Assembly (NCBI RefSeq): GCF_033568475.1
Contig: NC_133123.1
Span: 61,883,522-61,947,521 of the forward strand
From: Henckelia pumila
Lineage: Eukaryota; Streptophyta; Magnoliopsida; Lamiales; Gesneriaceae
Length of the DNA stretch: 64,000 nt
Direction: 5' to 3'
Both the position numbers and the translations under genes were made by a program. Every line of letters begins with the position of its first letter. Within the stretch, counting starts at the first letter, position 1. Positions 12,041-25,416 of this stretch are shown piece after piece. Below the pieces are notes generated by a model. That model searched no databases. It was not told where the DNA came from and saw only the letters and a list, made by a program, of their open reading frames with translations.

Positions 12041-12610
12041 GAGCACGTTCAAGGATGTGAGGAAGTTGATGTGGTGAAGTTGATAAATTGATCGCATGAT
12101 AATATCAGCGTTGATGTTGTAGCGGTGATGTTGAAATATTATTATTTTTATTCAATTTAATACATTTATATTTAAATTTAAAAATATTAAAATTTCACAT
12201 AATTGAAAAAAAAGTACGATTACACATAATTAAATATTAGACTTACACATAATTTTTAAAAACATAACACATTTGAATTAAAAACACACATAATTTTGAA
12301 AATACAAATAATTAAAAATTACACAGGATTAAAAAAATATACATATTTAAAAATGACATGTTGGTAATATTTTATATATTTTTTAAAAAAATTTATATAA
12401 TTTTTTTAAAAAATAAACTATTTTTTATTTTTAATAATATTTATATAGGCCAGATTGATCCGGCCGTTAATAATTATTTAAAAAATAAAAAAATAAAAAG
12501 AGATTGTGGGTTTCACCGCGCGGAGAGCCCACAAACTTCATTGCACGCGAAAACTTCCGCGTGCAATTTCCTCGCCCCTCGAGTGATGAATTGGGCCGAT
12601 CTACATGCTC
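12041..12610. mobile_element. PIF/Harbinger-type MITE candidate
   Basis: It is a 570-bp element starting GAGCACGTTCAAGG and ending, on the minus strand, GAGCATGTAGATCGG. The 3-bp direct repeat TAA flanks it at 12038-12040 and 12611-12613. A TWA target duplication with short GAGCAYGT-like termini fits Tourist/Harbinger MITEs. The interior is non-coding: AT-rich on the left, with a GC-richer right end (12515-12610). Confidence 0.5.
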
Positions 12611-12613
12611 TAA

Positions 12614-15589
12614 TGTTTACTTGATCATATTATTTATTCATTCAGTAATTGTTGATCTCACATCATTCAAATCATTATTTATTTATCTTTACATCAATCA
12701 TATTATTGATTTTAAATTAAAATATTACCCTTAATAAATAATAATTTTCATATTTTATTAACTGTTAAAAAAGATAACATGATAATTTTATAATCTTACT
12801 TAACATTTAATCAATCAAATCAAACAAATTATTATTTATCAATAAAAAAAATACTATATTAAGTTATTAGCTATCATTTCTTTATTTTTTGTAATTATAT
12901 TATATTATTTATCTTTACACTATTATAATATCTTTAATGTCAAACGATACCTTATATTATGTGACAAGTACGTTTTAAAAATAAACAATGTGATATTGTT
13001 TCATAATTCAATTTTGTGAGACGTATTTTGAATTCATCTGAATTGTAAAAAATATTAAAATTTTTATATCAAAATTATTATTTTCACTATAAAAATGGGG
13101 TTAGTCTACACTACACCGAAAATATTTTTTCCCCTATTCCAATTAAATCTTGTGAATCTCTCACATTTCTATGGATGTTGACATATATGTTGATCCAAAG
13201 ACTAATAATTTAACCACATCGTAAGAAGGAAAATACTTCAAATGTAACATAAAATAATTCGTAAAAATGATCAAGTCTACATGTGCCACATTAAAAATAT
13301 ATCATCTGAAAACAAAATGAAACATAATTCATATCCCCTTGTTTATTTTCCAGTGGCACAGTAACAATAACAAGAGGGGAATACCAAGAATAGAATGATA
13401 TGTGGCCTATACGTTTTAGGCTGCGCTTGGTCAGATTGATAGATTTTTACAAAATAATATATCGCAATACGATTATTCAAGTGATTACATAGAATGAGAA
13501 ATAGGTATTCAATGGCATGCTAATATTTATTAGGATTTAGGGACGAAATTATATACTTTTTTTTTTCTCAATTTGGTTTTCTAGAGTGATAAGTAATCAT
13601 CATGTATAAAAAAGAGATCAAATATCACATAAGATTTGCTTTAAAGAAGTGATAGTGGAAGGATTATAAACTCTATCCTCTATTCATCAAGACATCTAAA
13701 CACAACCCTAGCTAACGAATCTTTAAATGTGAAAATCAAATTTTGAGTAATTTGCTTAAAAAAGATACTAGTGATATAATTAGTGATAATAAATAAATAA
13801 ATAAATAAAGCCTTGTCGTGAAAACCGACGAGTTTACCAAAATCAAGAACTTAGAAAATATATGTATTTAATGTCCACAAACCTAAGATAAGATTAAAAG
13901 TTAAAATGCGGTTGGGTAAGAAAATGCTTCTCCTTGTGGTATTTCATGTGTTGGGGTTCCCAATTTTGTAACATTATATTTGGAATCAATAAAGGTTCGT
14001 TTGGCAGTCTCAATGAAAAGGGCTTTCTTAAATTCTAAGGTACATTTCACACCTAAATGGCTAAATACACTTTAGGCCTTTGCCTTGTGTTGGACGAATT
14101 CATGCATTCACCGTGCCTCGTGCTTCGTTTATTACGTTGACTTCAAACTTGACATCTTTTTTGCTTTCCTTTTACCTTCAATCTTGGACATCGAGATATT
14201 GATTATTTTCATGTCTAAGTTATAATAGTTCAATCATGAATAAATAAGTGAAATGTGTAATGTGTTGGAGATCGATAAATGTTTTTATAATTAAAAAGAT
14301 TGAAATTGTATCATTATATCGTAGTTTTCCAGTTCAGCCTATCTTAAAGGTATTAGTATAACTATAGATTTAATATCTCATGATTTTCCACATAAACAAT
14401 ATATCATTAATTATGTTCATGTGTAGAGATATGAAAAATTGCAGATTGATTTAAAAAATTGAAGTTGCACAATTAACATAATATATGATTTTTGCTGACA
14501 ACCATTGCGGACTCATTAATTATGCTCACCTTTCTATTCATTTTTTTTTTTTAAAAAAAAAATGAATAGAAGAGAGAACAAAAGAGAACCTAATCTTGTC
14601 CAATGTACATTGGAAATGGCATTACGAGACTCCAACAATTTAGTGTAAAATTGAAATTCTATACAAAAGCAGTGTCTGAGAAAAGCTTACTTGAACCATG
14701 AAGCTTGAAGTTCAAATATTTACAACTCACTGGTTTAAAAAATTAATAAAACAAAAATGACTCCTCAATTAATCTTTTTGTACAGCATACATGGGCCAAA
14801 AAGAAATCAAGTGGGCTTTAAGAGCCCAAATATATTGGGAGATTTCGCATTTTGAGCCCACAAGGTCCTTGAATAAAATTTCTTATAAGTAGAATTAAAT
14901 GGATAGCCCAACCACTAATTTCCAGCGCTATCAGTGGCACCTATGCAAATATTTTTGGCAAAAATTATGGATGTACATTGAGTGTTACAGAGTTAATACA
15001 CAATTGGTCCCTCTTGTTTGTCGCTACTTCCAAAATAGTCACTCTTCTGTTCAGGCAGCCCAAATGATCTCAAATGTTTTGTAATTATTTCCATTAAGTT
15101 CTTTTCGTAATCTACCCATTAAAATCTAGCGACGATTCAGCTCGTTTCCTTTTTAAATCTTATGAAATAGTATCTGAAAATAATTTTCTCCAAAATTGAA
15201 ACCTTTGGACGGATGCACCAAATCGCGAGAACAACAAAGTCGACAGACACTAATTTGAAGCATAACAAGGTAAAGAACATGACCCGATAGGAATGAGAAA
15301 CAAATGAAAATGAAAATTGAAAACTTTGACCAAGTCAAAATTGATTAGTGAAAAGGTGAGAAAATGGAAAAGAGAACGTGAACCATTTTGAGTAGTGGAG
15401 AAAGTGGGAGTTTCTCTAAAAGTTGGAACAAAAACCAAACGACAAAACAATTGAAAGGTCTCTCGCAAATTCATCAATCACACAACTCCAAAAGCTTTGA
15501 TTTTTCAGCAACTTTCTACATATTTTTCGAAGCTTTCATAGTCTTCATATTTTTCAGAATTTCCAGTGCACGTGTTTAGCACTTTTTGC
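12614..15589. other. AT-rich intergenic DNA
   Basis: No gene found. 14533-14570 is a long perfect-looking hairpin (TCTATTCA, a T-run, an A-run, TGAATAGA) of the kind left by foldback sequences or by homopolymer expansion. Short frames around 14899-15579 have no recognisable domain; 15153-15579 may be 5' flank or LTR of the Ogre-like element that follows. Confidence 0.5.
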
Positions 15590-17334
15590 TAGTTCCTTGA
15601 GCTATCCAGCAGCTTATTTTTTTGGTTTTGATAGCAAAAAGTTGTCATTTTCAAGTTTGTAATAGCAACATTATTGATTGTTATTAGGAAATTTTCTCCA
15701 ATATTTTAGTGTTTTTTGAAATATAACCGGTGGAATTGAGACCGACGACGAAATCGGGACTCACATTCACTTGGTTTTAGAAGTTAGATTATATTTCATT
15801 TATTTCATCTTTTGGCACATGAGTGCCTAGCATGCTGCAATCAACTCACTCTAGCCATTTTGTATGCAAACATAATTTTGGCATGTTCGGTGGGACCCCA
15901 TGCCGTCAAGGAACCTCAGATCAGGAAAAAGGCGACGGGAAGCCGTTGCAGGATGCTACGACAGGGGAATCTGTTCCTCATGTTGATACTGTTGAAAATG
16001 TGGTTCAGCCAATGGTTGAACATGTGGAGACGAACAGACAAGCTATTGAAGGAGGATACAACAAAATTCCAGAAATGTTAGTGATTCCTTCTGACCACTT
16101 TGATTCCATAGTCTCGAAGAAGTTTGAAGACATGGATCTGATGGTTGCGAGCACTATGGAGTGCATGGAGCAAGCGCATAAACTGATGATCTCCGTCATG
16201 AGTTACATGCGAGGTGAAATGAGCAGAATCAAAACTGGTGGAGAACTTGTGCCTAAAACCATCGAAATATCTCAAGAGCAGACAATTAATCCAAGAAGAA
16301 CTGCTGGTGAGAGTCACAAATCCAACGAAGGTGGAGGATCAAACAGAGGTTCCCCGACAAGCGATCCTCGCCGCCCTGGAAATTCTGGATTTGACAACCA
16401 GAATGATAGGTACACTCCCCCTCACAGAAGGGAAGATGAACCATGGATGAGAGTTCTACCCAACCAGAAGGTTGGTGGTAAGGCACCCATTATTCAAAGT
16501 TTTGCAGTTACCAACCCTAGAACACAATCTGGGTTATATGATGAACCAAATGATCGCCCGTATCTTATGTTGAACACTCTGGGAGCAACCACTTATCATC
16601 ATACATTAACTGGACCACCACCAGTGGATCGAGAACTCATACAGAAAATGGTGCAGGACTTGTATGGAATAGAGATTAGGCCAATGACTAGGCCTGAGTT
16701 ACTTTCACAAGCCTTATCCAAAGATCATTGACATCAATAACCCTTATCCTAAGGGTTTCAAGGTACTTGATTTCACACTGTTCTCAAGAGATGATGGTCA
16801 GTCCTCTACAGATCATGTAGCATAGTTCACCATACGATGTGGAACACTGGCCAACTATGAGTATTTTTCATTCTTCAAAATGAAGTTGTTCCCGAATACT
16901 CTGAATGGGACTGCGTTCACATGGTAAACTCAATTTCCAAGAAACTCCATTTTTACTTGGCAGGAAATGGAAAAAAATTTCCACACTCAGTTCTACCAAA
17001 CTGAGCCAGAAACTAGCTTTGCTTATCTGTCCAGGTTAACTCAGAAGTCCAGGAAAACTGCATGGTTGTTCATCAAACGTTTCAAGCAGTTGAAAATCCG
17101 TTGTAAGTGTTCCTTCCAAAGCTTGAATTTGTCAAATTGGAGGGTTGGATTTTGAGTTGAGGAAGAAGTTCCAAGGAACCTAATTCCATGATTTCTATGA
17201 AATGACCACGAAAGTGGCTGAGTATGAGGAATTCCTACATGAGGAATCATGTAGAAGGAAAACCACTGCTGGTTCCTATTATCAGGATGTGGCATTGGCA
17301 GAAGTTGGCAAGGCTGGTTCCTTTATATGCCCAT
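15590..17334 (+). pseudogene. gag: Ogre/Tat-like Ty3/gypsy gag, 5' half
   Basis: Upstream sequence (TTTTGGCATGTTCGGTGGGACC at about 15877-15898) is typical of the leader of Ogre/Tat-like elements. A frame at 15823-16731 (302 codons) covers an acidic and helical N-terminal region and a linker ending LLSQALSKDH. After a stop, further frames at about 16740-17334 still show gag-type text such as GFKVLDFTLFSRDDGQS and FTWQEMEKNFHTQFY. Several stops and frame changes show an old pseudogene. The frame is open at 17334, where the Athila-like array is inserted, and it resumes at 54479. Confidence 0.75.
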
Positions 17335-19006
17335 TGCTACAACTTAAATTGTAATTCACCCAAGTGTAGGTTGTCTGAAAGTAATATACTCGTGAGTACG
17401 AGATCGATCCATGGAGAGGATGTTGTAAGTTTAATTTTAGCAATGATATATTATAGATGAAAATATTATTATAAAACTTCAAATACACAAATTATAAAAT
17501 TGTCAAAGCTTCAAAGGTTCATTGTTGGTTTATTTAAGATTGCTTAATAAAAATAAATAAAAGAAACTAAAATAAGAATAAACATAAAATAACAATTAAA
17601 TATTTATACAAATATATCATATAATATAGTTCCCACTATATTAATATCAGATTAACCGATAATTATCCATAATATATATATAAGTGCAAAAATATAAATT
17701 GACATAAAATTAAATGTTAGATCAAATCACCATATTTCATTTAGAACAACCGGCAGAGCCACGCTATCGTCTAAATAAAATATATGACTTTTTATGTTAG
17801 ATGCGATAAAGTAAATGTTAATTGCGGAAATGTAAATGTTAAATGTTAGTTGCGGAAAGTAAATGTTAATTGCGGAAAGTAAATGTTAGTTGCGGAAAGT
17901 AAATGTTAGTTGCGAGAAAGTAAATGTTAGATCAAATCACAATATATTATTTAGAACAACCGGCAGAGCCACGCTATTGTCTAAATAATATATATGACTT
18001 TATTAAAAATTGATGCATATATTTATAGTATATAATTATTGTAGTATTTATTGTATCATATTAGACAACAAATCAAGGTAACCACATTCAAGGTACCAAG
18101 TATTTGATGTAAATAGATAACAATAAATCATCCAAATTATACCTACAAATAAAGATCAATTAGTAAAACAAAATAAAAAATAGAAAATAAAGAATATACA
18201 AAATATAAACAATCTTACTTGACCAACAATGAAACCTTTTCACCTTGACATAAAAAGATTTAGCTTGCCATGAACATGAAACTCAAGAATAAGGATAAAA
18301 GAAATTTCATACTTGAACTTGAGAAACTTGCACACTCAAAATTTTATTCTCACACACAATATTTATTTTACAAATGAGGAATTTCTCTACACTCTTGCAC
18401 ACTACAAAGCTTATACAACACATCTATTTATAGGCCAAATGAGAGCAAGGGTCCAAAACTCATTAAATGTAGAATAGTAAAGTTGGTGGGTGCTTGTCTC
18501 CTTGAATGTCAATACATTGACCCAACTTTAATTGGCATGTTTGATGCCTTAAACTTTCGATTTGGCTTCTGAATAAAACATATAACACGTAGCCCTTTGT
18601 CTGTAAATGTGTTTTGATAACTCATTCACCCCATTTGGATAAAATATAAAATACTTATGATATTTTTACTCCAAGCTGGTCATAGTAAAAGTAAATTTGT
18701 CTCCATTTTGATGTTTGATTATTTTGATCATCTCAATGAACTTTTTGGAATTTCTTGTCTTCTACAAAGTTGAAGATGCCTCTTTTGTGATTTTACAGGA
18801 TTTGAGATTACTCCATTATGACTTCTGTAGCTTGAGTAATTTTGTTTTTACCAAACCTGCGCAAACCGTAAAATACAACATTTTAGTAAAACATTTAAAT
18901 ATAAACACATAACACTAAAATAATACAACTTCATAATTTTAATTAAACTTTAATTTTAAAACACACTTTTTAACATATAAATAATTACAAATTTTAAGTT
19001 TCATCA
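17335..19006 (-). repeat. LTR1 (outer 3' LTR of the array)
   Basis: 1,672 bp, bounded by TSD CCCAT on the left and by the polypurine tract of internal 1 on the right (19007-19020, minus strand CCGGTTTGGGGGTA). At diagnostic sites it groups with LTR5 and not with LTRs 2-4 (for example GGCATG near 18533 and GGTCATAG near 18680). It contains a short-period repeat at 17800-17930. Confidence 0.9.
17711..18003. repeat. Internal LTR repeats: 20-bp minisatellite between two ~80-bp copies
   Basis: About six copies of a module like AAAGTAAATGTTAGTTGCGG lie at 17800-17930. They are flanked by two ~80-bp near copies (17711-17793 and 17921-18003) sharing CCGGCAGAGCCACGCTAT. The same arrangement is in LTR2 (about 22700-22985), LTR3 (about 32860-33143), LTR4 (about 43030-43312) and LTR5 (about 53185-53467). 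The repeats lack the unique spacers of a CRISPR array. Confidence 0.8.
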
Positions 19007-19317
19007 TACCCCCAAACCGGCTAATTACTAGTCCCTTAGTAATAAAATTTCATAAAATCACAAGTTAGATTTTTATTCCTTAATATATATATTCAAATTT
19101 GCAAACTTTGAAATTTTAAAACATACTTGTAAGAAGATCATATGTTTATTTATAAATCTTGATATTAACTAATATATTAATATATAATTGGATGGGGTAT
19201 ACATATATATTTCACACAATATCAAAATATTAAATATATATAATTTATTTATATTAATATTTTCTAAAAACTATGAGAATAATATAATCAAAATGATAAT
19301 AGAAATCCTTTTCGTAA
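19007..19317 (-). other. Unit 1 polypurine tract and remnant 3' region
   Basis: It starts with the PPT (19007-19020) and matches 23993-24303 of unit 2. At 19317 the homology jumps directly to RT sequence equivalent to about 29279, so about 5 kb (3' region, LOG, cysteine-rich ORF, integrase, RNase H, part of RT) is missing. Confidence 0.85.
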
Positions 19318-19625
19318 TACCCCGAATACCCATCAAGAAAACAATAAAAAAGATTACCTGCCACTTTCTCTAAAATTTGATCTAAAAATGGTAACGGAAA
19401 GTGATTTTTTCTAGTTGCATCATTTAATTTTCTATAATCAATGCACATACGCCAACTAGGTGGAATCCTAGCTTGTAATAATTCTCCCTTTTCATTTTGT
19501 ATAACAGTGATGCCTGATATTTTTGGTACTACTTGTGTTGGACTTACCCATTTACTATCCGAGATTGGATAAATAATTCCGGCATCTAATAATTTTAACA
19601 CTTCAGTTTTAACAACTTCTTTCAT
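19318..19625 (-). pseudogene. pol: Unit 1 RT, N-terminal fragment
   Basis: This is the RT start (KLLDAGIIYPISDSKW, SWRMCIDYRKLNDATRK, FLDQILEKVAGN). It runs to FLDGYSGYY and then into non-RT sequence at the deletion junction. The catalytic YxDD region, RNase H and integrase are all missing. This unit has KISG where the others have KKSG. It cannot make a working polymerase. Confidence 0.9.
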
Positions 19626-19633
19626 GTGTGGAT

Positions 19634-20410
19634 TTAATCTTCTTTGAGGTTGTTGATATTTTTAGCATTTTCTTCCAAGTGAATTCTATGCGTAAAGATT
19701 AAAGGATTTATACCTTTTATATCTTGCAAAGTCCATCCAATTGCATTTTTATGCTTTTTAAGTAATATTATTAAATCTTCTTCTTGTTTTGGTAAGAGGG
19801 TAGAAGATATTACAATAGGATATGTTTGATTTTCACCAAGAAAAGCATATTTTAGTTCTTTTGGCAAAGGTTTTAATTCAAGTTTTGGATGATCATCTTC
19901 TTTTACTTCTTCAAGTTCATTAATTTCTTCAAATAACTTTGATTTAAAAACACTTTTTACTAAATAAACTTCAGATTGTTGATTTAAGTTTTCTTGGTGT
20001 ATATTTTCTTCCACAATTGTTTCTATTGCATTATCATCTTCATCTTCATTAATAATTGGTTGTTTACATAAGTTGAACACATTAAGTTCTAAAGTCATAT
20101 TTCCAAAAGATAATTTCATTATTCCATTTCGACAATTAATTAAAGCATTTGAAGTTGCTAGAAATGGACGTCCCAATATTACTGAAATTTCATTATGCAC
20201 TTCTATTGGTTGTGTATCCAAGACAATAAAATCCACAGGATATATGAATTTATCGACTTGAACTAACACATCTTTTACGATACCTCTAGGTATTTTGATT
20301 GACCTATCAGCTAGTAAAAGAGTGACAGATGTAGGTTTTAAATCTCCTAACTTAAGTTTTTCATAAACTGAATAAGGAATTAAATTCACATTTCCTCCCA
20401 AAGCTAACAA
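19634..20410 (-). pseudogene. pol: Unit 1 protease and PR-RT linker
   Basis: The aspartic protease motif is LALGGNVNLIP; the family motif, retained in unit 4, is LDLGASVNLIP. Here the catalytic Asp is Ala and Ala-Ser is Gly-Asn. Downstream are VDFIVLDTQP, ILGRPFLATSNALI and an acidic linker. The frame ends in stop codons a few residues before RT because of a 1-bp deletion that is also present in units 2 and 3. Confidence 0.88.
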
Positions 20411-20509
20411 AGCTTTTTTAATTTTATTTTTTCCAATAATGCATGAAATTGTTGGACAACCTGGATCTTTATATTTTAAAGTAGAATTATTTTGAATAAT
20501 AGAACTTAC

Positions 20510-22319
<1,810 letters not shown>

Positions 22320-22445
22320 GTTTAAAATATTTTCAGATACTCGAACAAGTCTACCACTTTGTTTACGACTTCAAACAATCATACAATTAAAAACAACATA
22401 CTATTTACATAATAACAAAATTAAACTATTTACATAATAACAAAA

Positions 22446-23992
22446 TTAAAACTTCAAATACACAAATTATAAAATTGTCAAGGTTTCAAAGTTTCATTGT
22501 TGGTTTATTTAAGATTGCTTAAGAAAAATAAATAAAAGAAACTAAAATAAGAATAAACATAAAAGAACAATTAAATATTTATAAAAATATATCATATAAT
22601 ATAGTTCTCACTATATTAATATCAGATTAACCGATAATTAATATATGGTACCCATAATATATATATAAGTGCATAAATATAAATTGACATAAAATTAAAT
22701 GTTGGATCAAATCACCATATTTCATTTAGAACAACCTGCAGAGCCACGCTATCGTCTAAATAAAATATATGACTTTTTATGTTAGATGCGATAAAGTAAA
22801 TGTTAATTGCTAAAATGTAAATGTTAAATGTTAGTTGCGGAAAGTAAATGTTAATTGCGGAAAGTAAATGCTAGCTGCGGAAAGTAAATGTTAGTTGCGA
22901 GAAAGTAAATGTTAGATCAAATCACAATATATTATTTAAAAAAACGGCAGAGCCACGCTATTGTTTAAATAATATATATAACTTTATTAAAAATTGATGC
23001 ATATATTTATAGTATATAATTATTGTAGAATTTATTTTATCATATTAGACAACAAATCAAGGTAACCACATTCAAGGTACCAAGTATTTGATGTAAATAG
23101 ATAACAATAAATCATCCAAATTATATCTACAAATAAAGATCAATTAGTAAAACAAAATAAAAAATAGAAAATAAAGAATATAAAAATTATAAAAAATCTT
23201 ACTTGACCAACAATGAAACCTTTTCACCTTGACATAAAAAGATTTAGCTTGCCATGAACATGAAACTCAAGAATAAGGATAAAAGAAATTTCATACTTGA
23301 ACTTGAGAAACTTGCACACTCAAAATTTTATTCTCACACACACAATATTTATTTTACAAATGAGGAATTTCTCTACACTCTTGCACACTACAAAGCTTAT
23401 ACAACACATCTATTTATAGGCCAAATGAGATCAAGGGTCCAAGACTCATTAAATATGGAATAGTAAAGTTGGTGGGTGCTTGTCTCCTTGAATGTCAATA
23501 CATTGACCCAACTTTAATTGACATGTTTGATGCCTTAGACTACCGATTTGGCTTCTGCACAAAACATATAACACGTAGCCCTTTGTCTATAGATGTGTTT
23601 TGACAACTCATTCACCCCTTTTGGATAAAATATGAAATACTTATGATATTTTTACTCCAAGCTGGTTATAGTAAAAGTAAATTTGTCTCCATTTTGATGT
23701 TTGATTATTTTGATCATCTTAATGAAGTTTTTGGAATTTCTTGTCTTCTACAAAGTTGAAGATGCCTCTTTTGTGATTCTACAGGATTTGAGATTACTCC
23801 ATTATGACTTCTGTAGCTTGAGTAATTTTATTTTTACCAAACCTGCGCAAACCGTAAAATACAACATTTTAGTAAAACATTTAAATATAAACACATAACA
23901 CTAAAATAATACAACTTCATAATTTTAATTAAACTTTAATTTTAAAAAACACTTTTTAACATATAAATAATTACAAATTTTAAGTTTCATCA
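22446..23992 (-). repeat. LTR2 (internal, 5'-truncated)
   Basis: This internal LTR lacks about 140 bp at its left edge together with the primer binding site. The lost stretch is replaced by a tandem duplicate of ACTATTTACATAATAACAAA (22411-22445). The right edge GTTTCATCA is followed by the PPT CACCCCCAAACCGG (23993). It carries the inner-LTR variants (GACATG, CTACCG, GGTTATAG). It cannot prime reverse transcription of unit 1. Confidence 0.85.
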
Positions 23993-24006
23993 CACCCCCA
24001 AACCGG

Positions 24007-25416
24007 CTAATTTCTAGTCCCTTAGTAATAAAATTTCATAAACTCACAAGTTAGATTTTTATTCCTTAATATATATATTCAAATTTGCAAACTTTGAAAT
24101 TTTAAAACATACTTGTAAGTAGATCATATGTTTATTTATAAATCTTGATATCAACTAATATATTAATATATAATTGGATGGGGTATACATATATATTTCA
24201 CACAATATCAAAATATTAAATATATATAATTTATTTATATTAATATTTTCTAAAAACTTTGAGAATAATATAATCAAAATGATAATAGAAATCCTTTTCG
24301 TAACATGTATATCTTCAGGATTTTAATGTAAAAATCTCAACTCCATATTCTCTCGGGTTATGATATATATATATATTTTATATATATAACTGGTTTTCAC
24401 TTATGGAGTTGAAAGAAAATTACACACTCATTGAAAATGGTTAATATGTAAAGCAGACAATCAAATAACCTAATATTAAAAATAAGATAGGATAATTTAC
24501 AAAGAATAAACTCATTTTCTTTTTATTTTGTTTTTATTTTTTTTTTCTTTTTTGCTTGGCTGCAAAATTATTTTTACATAACCAAATACCTCCAATAAAC
24601 TTTGAAAATGTAACATATTTTTTTTCAAAGTTTATTTATTTGTTTATTTTTTATGAGGTAAATCTATTACATTGATAATTATAGTAGAGATATTAATACT
24701 CTACATCTTTACAATCAAATTTCAAACAATCTTTGCAGCCAATTTTCATATGCACAATTTTTTTTTTTAAAAAATGGGTTTAATCTAGTAATCAACCATT
24801 TCTTAATAATCAATAAAAGCTTATAAGTTATTTTCTCAATTCTCACCTCTCACTCACAAAATTTATGTGAGTAAATATTGCACTTTTACAAATTAATTCC
24901 CTCAATTATACATGTTATTATTAAATCAATCAATATCACTTTAATTATATACTCATAAAAGTTTTAGAAAATATGTTATTTGAAAACACACAATTATATA
25001 TTATTTATAACTTATATCCCATCAATTATATATTTTCTATTAAATTGATAAAAAAAAGAATAAATAAAAATATATACAAAAAGACTTCATTTTCTTAGTA
25101 CTTTGCAATTTAAATATATACGAAATATTAAAATCTAATCTATTGTGATAATATGATAAATAAAAACTAATGCGTGTCAGGAGTTTTTGACTCCTTACTC
25201 TGCCATTGAAAAAGGAAAAATATATATTATTATAGAAATATATATTTTTTTAAATTTAAATTTTTTTTTTAAGATAAACCCTCCCCCAAACCTGAATATG
25301 ACATTTTTTTTTAATTTTTTTTTAAAAGAAAAATAAAGAGTACATGATGAAAGAGATATCACCTAGAATTTATTGAAGATAAGGAACAAACACAAACCAT
25401 TTCGTGACATGTTGAA
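24007..25416 (-). other. Unit 2 non-coding 3' region (LOG 3' flank to PPT)
   Basis: About 1.4 kb of very AT-rich DNA. A canonical polyadenylation hexamer (AATAAA on the minus strand, 25369-25374) lies about 43 nt after the LOG stop. At 25173-25208 the plus strand ends CTCTGCCATTG; its reverse CAATGGCAGAGTAAGGAG resembles the hAT terminus at 10007 (CAATGGCGGAGCCAGGAT). No ORF is supported. Confidence 0.6.

Noticed and set aside
14533-14570. Perfect hairpin as a transcription terminator
   Set aside because: A rho-independent terminator is not expected in plant nuclear DNA; the stem is mostly homopolymer T/A and has no adjacent gene.
17800-17930. Regular short repeats resembling a CRISPR array
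   Set aside because: About 20-bp modules abut or nearly abut without unique spacers of constant length, occur inside each LTR copy, and the DNA is plant nuclear. It is a minisatellite.
23254-23463. Conserved 69-codon plus-strand frame MNMKLKNKDKRN.. in LTRs 2-5, and the 65-codon frame MIILI..MKFLEF..
   Set aside because: They are conserved only because the LTRs are copies; they run antisense to the element and show no domain. LTR1 lacks the first one intact.
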